From Rhodococcus globerulus NBRC 14531 (GTDB lineage: Bacteria > Actinomycetota > Actinomycetes > Mycobacteriales > Mycobacteriaceae), in contig NZ_BCWX01000005.1 in NCBI RefSeq assembly GCF_001894805.1, forward strand, positions 186,001 through 250,000: DNA of 64,000 nucleotides. Direction: 5' to 3'. Position 1 is the stretch's first letter. Every line of letters starts with the position of its first letter. Under the pieces are notes generated by a model. The model searched no databases and was not told the DNA's origin. It saw only the letters and a list, made by a program, of their open reading frames with translations. A program made the position numbers and the translations under genes. This document shows positions 44,232 to 53,185 of the stretch, piece after piece.

Positions 44232-45422
44232 TCAGCGTGCGTAGGGCTTGTATGCGGTCACGACAACTGCGCCGCCGAGTCCGATGTTGTGCTGGAGAGC
44301 GACCTTCGCGCCGTCGACCTGACGCTTGTCGGCGGTTCCGCGGAGCTGCCAGGTGAGTTCGGCGCACTGTGCGAGGCCGGTTGCGCCGAGGGGGTGACCC
44401 TTGGAGATGAGGCCGCCGGACGGGTTGACCACCCAGCGTCCGCCGTAGGTGGTGTCGTCGGCGTCGACGAGCTTGCCGCCGTCACCTTCTGCGCACAGTC
44501 CGAGCGCCTCGTAGGTCAGCAACTCGTTGGTGGAGAAGCAGTCGTGGAGTTCGATGACGTCGACGTCGTCGGCGGTGATCCCGGCCTGCGCGTACACCTT
44601 CTCAGCGGCCTTACGGGTCATGTCCGCGCCGACGAGGCTGATCGCGCTCTTGTCCTCGAAGGTGCTGTTCATGTCGGTGACCATGGCCTGCCCGACGATC
44701 TCGATCGCCTGAGCAGCGAGTCCGTGCTTCTCGACGAATGCTTCGCTGGCGATGATCGCCGCGCCGGATCCGTCCGAGGTAGGCGAGCACTGGAGCTTGG
44801 TGAGCGGCCCGTGGATCTGGCGTGCTTCGAGGATCTGCTCGAGGGTGTACTCGTCCTGGAACTGGGCGTACGGGTTATTCAGTGAGTGCTTGTGGTTCTT
44901 GACGGCGATCTTCGCGAACTGCTCTGCAGTGGTCCCGAAGCGTTCCATGTGCTCGACGCCCGCGGCGCCGAACATGTACGGAGCGGGCGGCATCGCGAAC
45001 TCCTGCAGCTCGGCGAGAGCGAGGAGGTGCCGCATGAGTGGCTGTTCACGGTCGTCGTAGGTGGATCCGAGGGACCCGGACTGCATCTTCTCGAAGCCCA
45101 GCGCCAGTGCGCAGTCGGCCTGACCGCTCTTGACTGCCTGCGTGGCGAGGTAGAGCGCGGTCGATCCCGTCGAACAGTTGTTGTTGACGTTGACGATGGG
45201 GATGCCCGTCAGACCCAGCTCGTAGACAGCCCGCTGACCTGCGGTGGACTCGCCGTAGACGTAGCCGACGTATGCCTGCTCGACCTCGGTGTAGTCGATA
45301 CCCGCGTCTTCGAGCGCCTTGGTACCCGACTCGCGTGCCATGTCGGGGTAGTCCCACTCGCGGGCTCCCGGCTTCTCGAACTTCGTCATGCCGACGCCGA
45401 CGACAAAAACCCTGTTACTCAT
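44232..45422 (-). CDS. SCP2-type thiolase (lipid-transfer-protein family)
   Basis: A 396-residue thiolase of the SCP-x/Ltp group. The nucleophilic cysteine is in [14 protein letters not shown] (about residue 87), with [14 protein letters not shown], and [17 protein letters not shown] holding the catalytic His and Gly residues. The start ATG at 45422 follows AGGAGT; the longer frame runs into the regulator's operator. Such enzymes carry out the last, retro-Claisen step on branched or steroid acyl-CoA. It is the first gene of the operon divergent from the TetR gene. Confidence 0.92.
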   Translation of the reverse strand: MSNRVFVVGVGMTKFEKPGAREWDYPDMARESGTKALEDAGIDYTEVEQAYVGYVYGESTAGQRAVYELGLTGIPIVNVNNNCSTGSTALYLATQAVKSGQADCALALGFEKMQSGSLGSTYDDREQPLMRHLLALAELQEFAMPPAPYMFGAAGVEHMERFGTTAEQFAKIAVKNHKHSLNNPYAQFQDEYTLEQILEARQIHGPLTKLQCSPTSDGSGAAIIASEAFVEKHGLAAQAIEIVGQAMVTDMNSTFEDKSAISLVGADMTRKAAEKVYAQAGITADDVDVIELHDCFSTNELLTYEALGLCAEGDGGKLVDADDTTYGGRWVVNPSGGLISKGHPLGATGLAQCAELTWQLRGTADKRQVDGAKVALQHNIGLGGAVVVTAYKPYAR

Positions 45423-45454
45423 TGCCACTCCTGAGGAGAACGGTATCTGTGTGT

Positions 45455-45492
45455 GACACGCTGTCCCACCAAAGTATGTGAGACATCTTGTC
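45455..45492. promoter_or_regulatory. Twin operators between the TetR gene and the beta-oxidation operon
   Basis: Two copies of the palindrome GACA-N3-TGTC lie at 45455-45465 and 45482-45492, with centres 27 bp apart and extended likeness (TGTGAnAC). The pair lies in the 102-nt divergent gap, 33 to 70 nt from either start codon. They are unlike the KstR or KstR2 consensus sequences I know. Confidence 0.7.
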
Positions 45493-45524
45493 CAGTCAAT
45501 GGCCGGGTGAGTATCGTTCGATTT

Positions 45525-46208
45525 ATGACAAAAACAGCCGAGTCGGCGCAGCCCGACGGGCGCAGCACTCGCTGGAACGATCACAAGGAGCAGCGCAAAG
45601 CGCGGATCCTCGACGCAGCACTCGATGCAGTCAACGAAGGTGGCGCCGATGTCGGCGTCCAGCAGATCGCCGAACGTGCCGACGTCCCCCGTTCCGTTGT
45701 CTACCGGATCTTCAAGGATCGAGCCGACCTCGACGAGCAGCTGCGAGTCCGCATCCTCGAGATGATGATGACCGACCTGACACCCACCCTCACGCCACAG
45801 GGCACGGTCGGCGAGGCCATCTCACGGGCAGTCGAGACCTACCTTCAATGGATTGTGAAATACCCACGACTGCACCACTTTTTAGGCAAGGGCTCGCCGA
45901 GCACCCGAGCTACCGGTTCGAAAGTGGTGACCGGAACCAAGACAGCCATCGCCGTCCAGTTGGGAAACCTGTTGGGTGCGATCCTCGCCAGCCGCGGCAA
46001 ACCGTCGAAGATGGCAGAGCCCTTGGCTTTCGGCGTCATCGGCTTGGTCGACGTCAGCGTCAATCGTTGGCTCAGCCAACCCGGTTCCGACGTGTCCGGC
46101 ACTGAATTGGCCGAGTTCCTCGAGCTTTCCATCTGGCAGGTTCTCGACGGAAATCTGCGACGGATGGGTGTGGACATCACTTTGGAGACGCCGATATCGG
46201 AGTTGTAG
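45525..46208 (+). CDS. TetR-family transcription factor
   Basis: A 227-residue regulator. The N-terminal helix-turn-helix (residues 20 to 70) reads [20 protein letters not shown] and [19 protein letters not shown], the standard TetR DNA reader. The C-terminal helical domain should bind an acyl-CoA or related ligand. The ATG at 45525 is right after the operator region, so the gene represses itself and probably the thiolase operon on the other side. Confidence 0.92.
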   Translation: MTKTAESAQPDGRSTRWNDHKEQRKARILDAALDAVNEGGADVGVQQIAERADVPRSVVYRIFKDRADLDEQLRVRILEMMMTDLTPTLTPQGTVGEAISRAVETYLQWIVKYPRLHHFLGKGSPSTRATGSKVVTGTKTAIAVQLGNLLGAILASRGKPSKMAEPLAFGVIGLVDVSVNRWLSQPGSDVSGTELAEFLELSIWQVLDGNLRRMGVDITLETPISEL

Positions 46209-46259
46209 GCAGCAAAGTGCACCGGGGCATGTTTGATCCCCGGTGCACACGTTTGTCTT

Positions 46260-47498
46260 TCAGGCCGCTGTTGGCGGTGTGTTCCCGGGAACGGGAACTT
46301 GGTACGGATCCACGGACATCGGTGGATAGAACCGGGTTTTTCGGTCGTCTCCGATGTCCACGCGCCATTCGGTGTGATGCATCATCCGATGGTGGTGACC
46401 GCATAACAAGATCAAATTATCGAGATCCGTGGGGCCGTCATCGAGCCAGTGGATCAGATGGTGGGCGTCGCACCAGCCCGGTGGAGTGCCACAACCGGGG
46501 AAGGCACATCCGCCGTCCCGAACCGTCAGGGCCCGCCGCTGCGGAACGCTGGCAAGTCGCGCTTTCATACCGTGATTGAGCGGAACACCGTTGCTATCGA
46601 GGAGGATTCGGGTGACCTCGCAGTCGCAGGCCAGCATACGGGCGGTGTCGAGGCCGATGGGGCCGGCCCAGTTGGTGATCGCATACCCGAGTTCCTCGGT
46701 GGAAGGCAACATGTCTTTGAGGGCCTGAAGATCGGTCATGTCTTTTGCGGTGGCGGTGATCGTCAGGTGCGGTTTCACGCCGCCTTCGACGGGACCGAGA
46801 CCCGCGGCTTCGTAGCGGCGCAGCATTTCGCAGAACCCGTCGGCGCGTCGAAGTGCCAGGGTGCGTCCGTCTTTCACACCGTCCTTCTCCGGCGTGGGCG
46901 CCGAGAGGGCGGACAGTAATGCGATGAGACGGGCACCGTTGACGGCGTCGAGGTCACCTTTCACGCTGACTCGCCCGTACAAACCGCGGGAAGCGTAGAA
47001 CTCGTTGAGCTCGGAATCTTCACCGGCCGGTACACCGTCGGCGCGGTTGCCGTACTGCTTCTGAATCCGCCGGATCGCGGCGCGGACGGAATCGCAGTCG
47101 GTGACCTTCTTCGAGGCGAGGGTCAGGAGGATGTCGCGGGCTTTCTCGACGTCGGCGAGGCTCATGTTCTTGGGCGGGTGCTGGCAGAAGTGGGCGACCT
47201 GACGCGCTTTCAACGCGTCGATATCACCGTCGTGAAAAGATTGTCCGACAACAGGTTCGAGCATGAATAACCGCGCCAGGCCCACCAACTGGCTGCATTC
47301 ACCGATCTCGAGATTGGTGGACAGGTGCAGCCACTGTGCGATAGCGCGGAATCCTTTGCCGCCGAGGGTGTCGCGGGTGAACATTTCCGTGATCATCACA
47401 ACCATGCGGGACTGCATCTCGTGTCGGGCGCGAGCGAGGTCGAGTACCTCGGTCTTGAGGCCCTCGCCGTCGTATTGCCACGCTTCCCGACTGTCCAT
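46260..47498 (-). CDS. DUF222/HNH endonuclease (13E12-like repeat family)
   Basis: A 412-residue protein of the actinobacterial 13E12/REP group. DUF222 covers residues about 20 to 330 and a C-terminal HNH nuclease covers 330 to 395, with two cysteine-like zinc pairs and the core GCGTPPGWCDAHHLIHW and LLCGHHHRMMHH. Many copies are scattered in such genomes, often linked to mobile DNA, but the target is not known. No terminal repeats are seen here. Confidence 0.9.
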   Translation of the reverse strand: MDSREAWQYDGEGLKTEVLDLARARHEMQSRMVVMITEMFTRDTLGGKGFRAIAQWLHLSTNLEIGECSQLVGLARLFMLEPVVGQSFHDGDIDALKARQVAHFCQHPPKNMSLADVEKARDILLTLASKKVTDCDSVRAAIRRIQKQYGNRADGVPAGEDSELNEFYASRGLYGRVSVKGDLDAVNGARLIALLSALSAPTPEKDGVKDGRTLALRRADGFCEMLRRYEAAGLGPVEGGVKPHLTITATAKDMTDLQALKDMLPSTEELGYAITNWAGPIGLDTARMLACDCEVTRILLDSNGVPLNHGMKARLASVPQRRALTVRDGGCAFPGCGTPPGWCDAHHLIHWLDDGPTDLDNLILLCGHHHRMMHHTEWRVDIGDDRKTRFYPPMSVDPYQVPVPGNTPPTAA

Positions 47499-47664
47499 GG
47501 GCCAATTCTAATCGAACAGGATTTCGATTCCTAGGGACATATCGGACACGTTTAAGCGAATCTGTGCTCGAGACTTGTTGACATACAAGAATATTCAATG
47601 AATCGTGACCCACAGTTGCGCACTGCCATCGTGCCCAATCATGCAACGATTCGAAAGAACCCGT

Positions 47665-48318
47665 CTACTCCGAAGCGGGCTTGTAACCCTTGCCCTGCAT
47701 CCACGCCAGAACGTCGAGGATCCGCACTGCGGGCACTACTTCGTCCAGACCTGCCAGATCGCGTAGGCCCTGCAATCGCGATTGGAGTTCCCCGTCGCGC
47801 AAGGCGCCCCGCACCGGCTCCAGATGGGCGGCCTTCGTTCCGAGTTCTCGACCGACGACGTCGTCGTAGATCGGGAAGAGCCGTGGGCGTTTGCGAGCAA
47901 TCAGCTTGGACGCCATCGTCCGGCCGACGCCGTGGATCTCGCGCAGCGCTGTCTCCAGCCGCCACACCGGAGATTCCGGCGTCAAAGGATCAACTTCGTC
48001 CACCAGATCGCGATCTGGACCTACATCAGCCAGGAGCGCATTCAGTGAAGCGTTGATCTCTCCCAGCAGGAACAATGCGCCCTGGGCTGGAACCTGAACT
48101 GCGAGAAGTGTCACTGCGACAAGATCTTCCGCAGTGAAGACGTCCGCGTCGCGATCACGATTACCACTGGGATCCCAGGAATCCCACAACGCACCGGTAC
48201 GGAGATACCCTGTCTTTCGGAGCGGCCTCGTGAAGTACTCCTGCAACACGTCGACGGCGCCGGCATCGTCACCGTCTCGCAGCACACGCGGCAAGCGGAT
48301 GGACATTTGCTCAACCAT
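47665..48318 (-). CDS. DUF6308-like protein with helix-hairpin-helix
   Basis: A 217-residue protein. LREIHGVGRTMASKLIARKRPRLFPIYDD contains a helix-hairpin-helix DNA-binding motif near residue 140, followed by a basic region typical of HhH-GPD-like proteins; the remainder is helical. The start at 48318 (MVEQMSI) follows GAAAGGTCAG and overlaps the previous gene by 8 nt. DUF6308 is my tentative assignment. The tight pairing with the upstream gene suggests a two-component unit of DNA-related function. Confidence 0.65.
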   Translation of the reverse strand: MVEQMSIRLPRVLRDGDDAGAVDVLQEYFTRPLRKTGYLRTGALWDSWDPSGNRDRDADVFTAEDLVAVTLLAVQVPAQGALFLLGEINASLNALLADVGPDRDLVDEVDPLTPESPVWRLETALREIHGVGRTMASKLIARKRPRLFPIYDDVVGRELGTKAAHLEPVRGALRDGELQSRLQGLRDLAGLDEVVPAVRILDVLAWMQGKGYKPASE

Positions 48319-48901
48319 GATCGACTGACCTTTCGAGTACGTACTTGGCAAATCCGGGATTGTGGTACTGCCGGAAAGGCCCTTTGCCCTTGGCTACGAG
48401 ATGCTCCGCCAGCGGCCGAACGGTCGACGCGTCGACGGGCAGTTCGGCGAACTGCTCCAACGCATCCGAGTCCTCGAGGCTGCAGTCGATCATGGTCCCG
48501 TCACCGTCGGCTGAAGCTAACGCAGTACGCCGGATGCCGAGCAAATCGTGTTTTGCAGCAAGTTCCTCGATACTGCAACCCGTTCGGGATTCCAACGCCG
48601 AACTCGACACGAAGACCGACATGACGTGTTCGATCGGTTGCCCGCCGACAAGATGACACTCGACGCTCAGCACTTCCATCGGACCGATGTTGAGGGTGAA
48701 CAATCGATGGCGATCCGCGGATCGGTTTGTCGACGGCAGGCAGCTGATCGTCCACTGCTCGATCTCGACTGCCGCCGGAGCGTCGAATGCGTAGGAAAGT
48801 ACCTCTGCAATCAGCTCGGCGAGATCCTCGAACAGTGGGTCGCCCTGCAATCGCTCGAAGTTCTCGACCGAGGCGGCGGGGCGCACAGGTGCTTTGCTCA
48901 C
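48311..48901 (-). CDS. Hypothetical protein paired with the DUF6308-like gene
   Basis: A 196-residue soluble protein of no recognised family. It has an acidic N-terminal half (LFEDLAELIAEVLSYAFDAP) and a C-terminal region GKGPFRQYHNPGFAKYVLE. Its stop lies inside the start of the DUF6308-like gene. Together they could be a toxin-antitoxin or defence-type pair, but no signature supports this directly. Confidence 0.55.
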   Translation of the reverse strand: MSKAPVRPAASVENFERLQGDPLFEDLAELIAEVLSYAFDAPAAVEIEQWTISCLPSTNRSADRHRLFTLNIGPMEVLSVECHLVGGQPIEHVMSVFVSSSALESRTGCSIEELAAKHDLLGIRRTALASADGDGTMIDCSLEDSDALEQFAELPVDASTVRPLAEHLVAKGKGPFRQYHNPGFAKYVLERSVDHG

Positions 48902-49067
48902 CGCGGCCCCCTCTCGTCCGATGAGGTCGAAACCTTACGTCTCACCTCGCATCAAAGGTACCCAGCGCTATGGAGCCCTCGCGCGTTCGCCCTCACATAG
49001 AGCGCCGCGTTATGGTTCTCAACACGTACCACTGCCTTACCGATCGCTAACTCGAGGAGCATACGAA

Positions 49068-49835
49068 GTGGAAATCAAGGGAACCGCAGCACTGGTCACC
49101 GGAGCAGCTTCCGGACTGGGAGCAGCTACGGCCAAGCGCCTCGCCGACGCCGGCGCTACCGTCTTCGGCCTGGACCTGCCCGCATCGATCGAACGCGCCG
49201 GCGACAATGTCCCCGCCGGTGTCACCCTCATCCCCACCGATGTGACCAGCGGCGAAGAGGTCGAAGCTGCCATCAACCAGATCGTCGAATCCGGCTCTCC
49301 GCTGCGAATCGTCGTCAACTGCGCCGGCGTCGGCTGGGCCGGACGCATCCTGTCCAAGAACGGCCCGCATGACCTCGAGCTTTTCCGCACGGTCATCACC
49401 GTGAACCTGCTCGGCACGTTCAACGTCATGCGCCTGGCGGCCGACGCCATTGCCAAGACCGATACCGTCGACGACTCGGGCCAGCGCGGGGTTGTCATCA
49501 ACACCGCATCTGTTGCCGCATTCGAAGGCCAGATCGGACAGATCGCCTACTCCGCATCCAAGGGCGGCGTGCACGGCATGACGGTTCCGGCTGCCCGCGA
49601 CCTGGCTCAGTTCGGCATCCGCGTCAACACGATCGCTCCCGGCATCATCGACACCCCGATGCTCGCGGGCGTCACCGACGAGTACCGCAAGGGCCTCGAA
49701 GCCGGCGTTCCGTTCCCGTCGCGTCTGGGCCAGCCGTCCGAGTACGCGCAGCTCGCTCAGATGATCGTCGAGCACGACTACCTCAACGGCGAGACCATCC
49801 GCATGGACGGCGCTCTCCGTATGACACCGCGGTAG
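49068..49835 (+). CDS. 3-hydroxyacyl-CoA dehydrogenase-type SDR
   Basis: A 255-residue short-chain dehydrogenase: ALVTGAASGLGAATAKRLAD for the cofactor, VVNCAGVGWAG for the structural block, catalytic Ser in VINTASVAAFEG, and Tyr-Lys in IAYSASKGGVHGM. Sequence layout resembles type 2 (HSD17B10) enzymes that oxidise 3-hydroxyacyl-CoA with NAD. The start is a GTG at 49068 behind GAGGAGC. It ends next to hairpin copy B. Confidence 0.92.
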   Translation: MEIKGTAALVTGAASGLGAATAKRLADAGATVFGLDLPASIERAGDNVPAGVTLIPTDVTSGEEVEAAINQIVESGSPLRIVVNCAGVGWAGRILSKNGPHDLELFRTVITVNLLGTFNVMRLAADAIAKTDTVDDSGQRGVVINTASVAAFEGQIGQIAYSASKGGVHGMTVPAARDLAQFGIRVNTIAPGIIDTPMLAGVTDEYRKGLEAGVPFPSRLGQPSEYAQLAQMIVEHDYLNGETIRMDGALRMTPR

Positions 49836-49845
49836 GTTTCTGTTG

Positions 49846-49893
49846 CCTTGTGCGCCTTTGTCAACCGCCCGCGGTTAACAAAGGCGCACAAGG
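49846..49893. terminator. Long bidirectional hairpin, copy B of a three-member family
   Basis: A 23-bp stem, ccttgtgcgcctttgtcaaccgc against a near-perfect complement with one G-T type mismatch, closes on a very short loop. It shares the CTTGTGCGCCTTT core with copies A and C and lies between the SDR gene and the convergent EAL remnant. Confidence 0.8.
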
Positions 49894-49894
49894 G

Positions 49895-50124
49895 CTATGA
49901 CCGTTTGAGGTATTCGGCGACGTCCGCCGCCGGTATCGGCTCGCTGATGTAATAGCCCTGAACCAACTCACAGCCGGCGAATCACCTTCACTGAGCTCAG
50001 TGATGAATGATCTGTCGATTTCGAGAATGCCCACGGGCAGTTTCTTCAAACTCTCGAAAGACGAGTAGCCGGTTCCGAAGTCGTCCAACGCAATTGCGAT
50101 CCCCGTCGCACGAAGACGGTCCAA
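49895..50124 (-). pseudogene. Remnant of an EAL-domain c-di-GMP phosphodiesterase gene
   Basis: The minus strand encodes the EAL segment GIAIALDDFGTGYSSFESLK and LEIDRSFITELSEGDSP, then changes frame about 49974 to 49985 and resumes as GCELVQGYYISEPIPAADV to a TAG at 49895. Roughly 40 residues, including the expected AEGVE block, are missing, and everything before the DDFGTGYS segment is gone: the fragment abuts the stop codon of the lipoprotein gene. It is not a working enzyme. Confidence 0.85.
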
Positions 50125-50925
50125 TTAGGCGACGCCGAGCGACGGACCGATCCACTCCGGATACTGCACAGCCATCGGCATAGTCGGCATGACATACCCG
50201 GGAGGCGAAATCAACGCTCTACTCCCTTGGGTGTCTACGGTGAACGTCGGGAACTCTTGTTTCCACCAATCGACGCACCCTTGCGAGATCGCATTGCCCG
50301 GAATCGATTTTTCCTCCACGATTTTCCAGTTCCCGAAAACATTCCACGAGGGTGGGCGTTGGGCACGTGGATCATGACCTCCCACATCGGTGTCTACGAT
50401 TCCCGAACTGCCCGCAAGTTCAGCAGTATTCTCCAAAACTATACGCACTGAACCATCGAGAACAACCGAGCTGTCAAATTTCGACGGCTTCTCGTGAACC
50501 AAATAGTCACACACAATTGCCGACACCGAATCTGAACTCTCCGAAAAATCGACAATATTCCGGAACCAAGTAAACCTATTATCGTAGTCGGGAGTCTGAT
50601 TCACGATCCACGAACTAATTGAAGAACGATCCCTGGAAATGTCACGAATCGCATCGATGTAGCCCGGATAAGTAAACTCTGGTCCGCCGGTATGGGTGTA
50701 CGCAGTGGCTTCGGCAGTCGCTCGAATCAATTCAGCACCGCGACCGAATAAGTCGACACCAGGATCAGCCGACCACACCGTTGTGTGCGGAAACTCCGAC
50801 GCCGGTGCGACATCGGCAGAATTCGTCGGCGATCTGTCGCTGCCACACGCTGAAATAGAGGCCACACATATCAGCGCTACCGCCACCGAAAGTGCTCTGT
50901 TAGGGAGCATTCCACGCCACCGCAT
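50125..50925 (-). CDS. Lipoprotein of a type VII-associated island
   Basis: A 266-residue lipoprotein. From the ATG at 50925 the leader MRWRGMLPNRALSVAV and the lipobox SISAC lead to a Cys near residue 26; an ATG at 50910 is an alternative. The mature part has GVDLFGRGAELIRATAE, GGPEFTYPGYIDAI and PSWNVFGNWKIVEEKS blocks, which I associate with lipoproteins beside WXG/TPR-region effectors. Base composition is visibly AT-richer than the rest of the window. Its start overlaps the large WXG gene's end. An immunity or receptor role is inference. Confidence 0.72.
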   Translation of the reverse strand: MRWRGMLPNRALSVAVALICVASISACGSDRSPTNSADVAPASEFPHTTVWSADPGVDLFGRGAELIRATAEATAYTHTGGPEFTYPGYIDAIRDISRDRSSISSWIVNQTPDYDNRFTWFRNIVDFSESSDSVSAIVCDYLVHEKPSKFDSSVVLDGSVRIVLENTAELAGSSGIVDTDVGGHDPRAQRPPSWNVFGNWKIVEEKSIPGNAISQGCVDWWKQEFPTFTVDTQGSRALISPPGYVMPTMPMAVQYPEWIGPSLGVA

Positions 50926-53185
50926 TATATTTTTCCAGCATCCGCGTCGCATGGAAATCAGTTGAGGAACCAAACGTCGAAAACATTGTGTCAATATCAC
51001 CCAGCCTATAAGGTTTTTCGTTGGTCGCCTCCTTAATTTGATCCCAAGATCTCAATTCTCCATCATCGAATGCCCACCGGTAAACTTCCTTGAATTCAGG
51101 TGGTAATTCCGGTGCCGCATTCAGAATATTGTAAGCCTGTCTAGCTGAATCGAAACCTGCGAGTTTAGCGGTTTCAGGCCCTGAAGGCTGGGCACCGATT
51201 ACCGACTCCTTCAACGGATCACCCCCGGCACCGATCATGGCGTTGATGTAATCCCCGCCAGGGAGGTTTCCGATTCCCAAGGTTCCGAGACTCATCAAGG
51301 CACCATATGCATTGTTCTTGCGTGCATATATTTCGGCTGCCTGCGCCGCCTTGTCGTCGTAACCATCCTGAGTGCCACGCATCAATCCGTAGTCTGTCAG
51401 CCCCGCCAGCCTTCCCGCAGTATCCAAATTGTTGGCTGCACTTTCCCCCATAGGGTTCAGCGCATATGCACCCTGCCTCGCGAGCATCTCCTGGTATGCC
51501 GCTCGGGTAAAGTTCGTGCCAGCCGTTTCGTCGGTATTCATCAGAGCGAACACGTTTGCCGAGCCAGTGTAGTGACGAAACCCGTCGGGATCAGTCCACC
51601 CTCCGATGCTGAAACCTGGATGATTCTCAGGATCTTCACCAGCCAGATCAGAAACGTAGGGACTCATACTATTCGAAACTGTCTGCAACAGATCGGGATT
51701 GAGCTGGCCAGTCGACTGGCCGTCGGCTTCAGGGATATTGGACAGCAACTTCCACGCGTCGTCAGTACTAACCGCTTCCCCAACAGCTGACATGATGCTG
51801 CCGGTACGAGTTGCCGTGGCCACATCGGTGGGATCATTCGGATTCTCCACAGTGGCATCACCATCCGGGAAGTCGAAGAGCGTCGACGCGGCTTTACCGT
51901 CGTCAGTCCAGTTGTGGGACAGCACATCCTTCACGAAGTCGCTGCCGATCTCTGGATTGTTGACAACGGCATCGACGGCAATTTTGTCATGTCCCACAGC
52001 GGCGAAGATCTGCTCGGTGACAGCCATGTCCTGGGTACCACGCCCATCGACCATGAAGTACTCGAACTTGTGTTCCGGGTTCTGTTCATGAGCGACCTGC
52101 GCATCCAGGTATTTCTGCCCCACGTCGAGAAGCGCACTGTCCAGGGTGCTTCCGCTCTTGTACTGATCGTCGCCCATCGAAACGATGTCGGCGATCGCCT
52201 GATTGTCGGCAACCCCGTTGAGTGCGATGCTGGGAAGGCCGGATCCGCCAACTACTTCAAAGCTGTTTACCACCAAGTCATCCCGAGTCAGAGACTCTCG
52301 CATCATGTCGGGTAGAAGGTTCAGACCGCCCTTGGTCGGAACGTCCGGATCACCCTCGACCGTCGCGCTGACGTTCTCGTTGGACAGTATCTGCAGCGAG
52401 TTTGCGACCGCAGCCTGCGCATCGGGCGGCAACTTCGAGAGCAGGTCTTCGATCTCCTGGGGCGATTTCCCATCCAGTGATCTTCCCAGCTGATTGAGGT
52501 ATTCCATCTGCGACGCCGGGATTATCGCAGTGTCACCACGTTCCAATGCCGTGACCTGTTCCGGTGTCAGGTGGCCGGTTTCCGTGATCCGCTGCAATTG
52601 TTCCGGCGTCATCGACGCCGGATGTGTTGCTAGAGCGTCAGAATCACTCTTACCCTGCTCCCCACCCGAGGTAGCTGCGGATACAAATGTCACACGTAGC
52701 CCGTCACGAGCGCCTGCCAGGGAGCTTCGCACAGTGTTGTCCGCATTCTCGGTGGCATTTGCGGCGTCGGTCAGTTCACGTTGCCGTTCGACCATCAGGG
52801 CAACACGGGCTGTGTCCGGTTCGGCCGCGGTGTCGGTGAGAAGAAGCGCGTCCGAGACCACAAATCTATCCGCTTCTGCTGCAAGAACAGCCATTCGGGC
52901 CCGCTGCAAGGGAGCGTCGATCTCGTGAAAGCCTTGCTGTGCGGTTTTTGCCAGAGCTTCGAGAGCATCGACAACCTCGCCGGCAGTCTTCCTGTCTGCG
53001 GCGGCCCTGTCCTGAGCCGCTTCCGCGGTCTTTCCTTCCCAGTAAGCACCGTGGACGGTGGTAACACTGCTGAGGTACCGGGAGAACAGATCTTCCGCCT
53101 TGCTGCCCAAGGTAATCCACGCGTCGGCAACGGCAGTGAGCGACGCTGGATCCCACGATTCGATCTGTGCACGCGTCGGCGTCAT
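50900..53185 (-). CDS. Large WXG100-like, ESX-associated putative effector
   Basis: A 761-residue protein. Residues 1 to 165 are helical with a WEG turn at residue 49 (AYWEGKTAEAAQ), a WXG100-type targeting domain. The following part (about 190 to 760) is a mixed region without a clear enzymatic motif, containing HLTPEQVTALERGDTAIIPA and DGFRHYTGSANVFALMNTDE; similar proteins are annotated as TPR-repeat-region proteins. It starts with an ATGA overlap on the EspC-like gene and overlaps the lipoprotein gene. Probably secreted through a type VII channel encoded elsewhere. Confidence 0.75.
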   Translation of the reverse strand: MTPTRAQIESWDPASLTAVADAWITLGSKAEDLFSRYLSSVTTVHGAYWEGKTAEAAQDRAAADRKTAGEVVDALEALAKTAQQGFHEIDAPLQRARMAVLAAEADRFVVSDALLLTDTAAEPDTARVALMVERQRELTDAANATENADNTVRSSLAGARDGLRVTFVSAATSGGEQGKSDSDALATHPASMTPEQLQRITETGHLTPEQVTALERGDTAIIPASQMEYLNQLGRSLDGKSPQEIEDLLSKLPPDAQAAVANSLQILSNENVSATVEGDPDVPTKGGLNLLPDMMRESLTRDDLVVNSFEVVGGSGLPSIALNGVADNQAIADIVSMGDDQYKSGSTLDSALLDVGQKYLDAQVAHEQNPEHKFEYFMVDGRGTQDMAVTEQIFAAVGHDKIAVDAVVNNPEIGSDFVKDVLSHNWTDDGKAASTLFDFPDGDATVENPNDPTDVATATRTGSIMSAVGEAVSTDDAWKLLSNIPEADGQSTGQLNPDLLQTVSNSMSPYVSDLAGEDPENHPGFSIGGWTDPDGFRHYTGSANVFALMNTDETAGTNFTRAAYQEMLARQGAYALNPMGESAANNLDTAGRLAGLTDYGLMRGTQDGYDDKAAQAAEIYARKNNAYGALMSLGTLGIGNLPGGDYINAMIGAGGDPLKESVIGAQPSGPETAKLAGFDSARQAYNILNAAPELPPEFKEVYRWAFDDGELRSWDQIKEATNEKPYRLGDIDTMFSTFGSSTDFHATRMLEKYNAVAWNAP

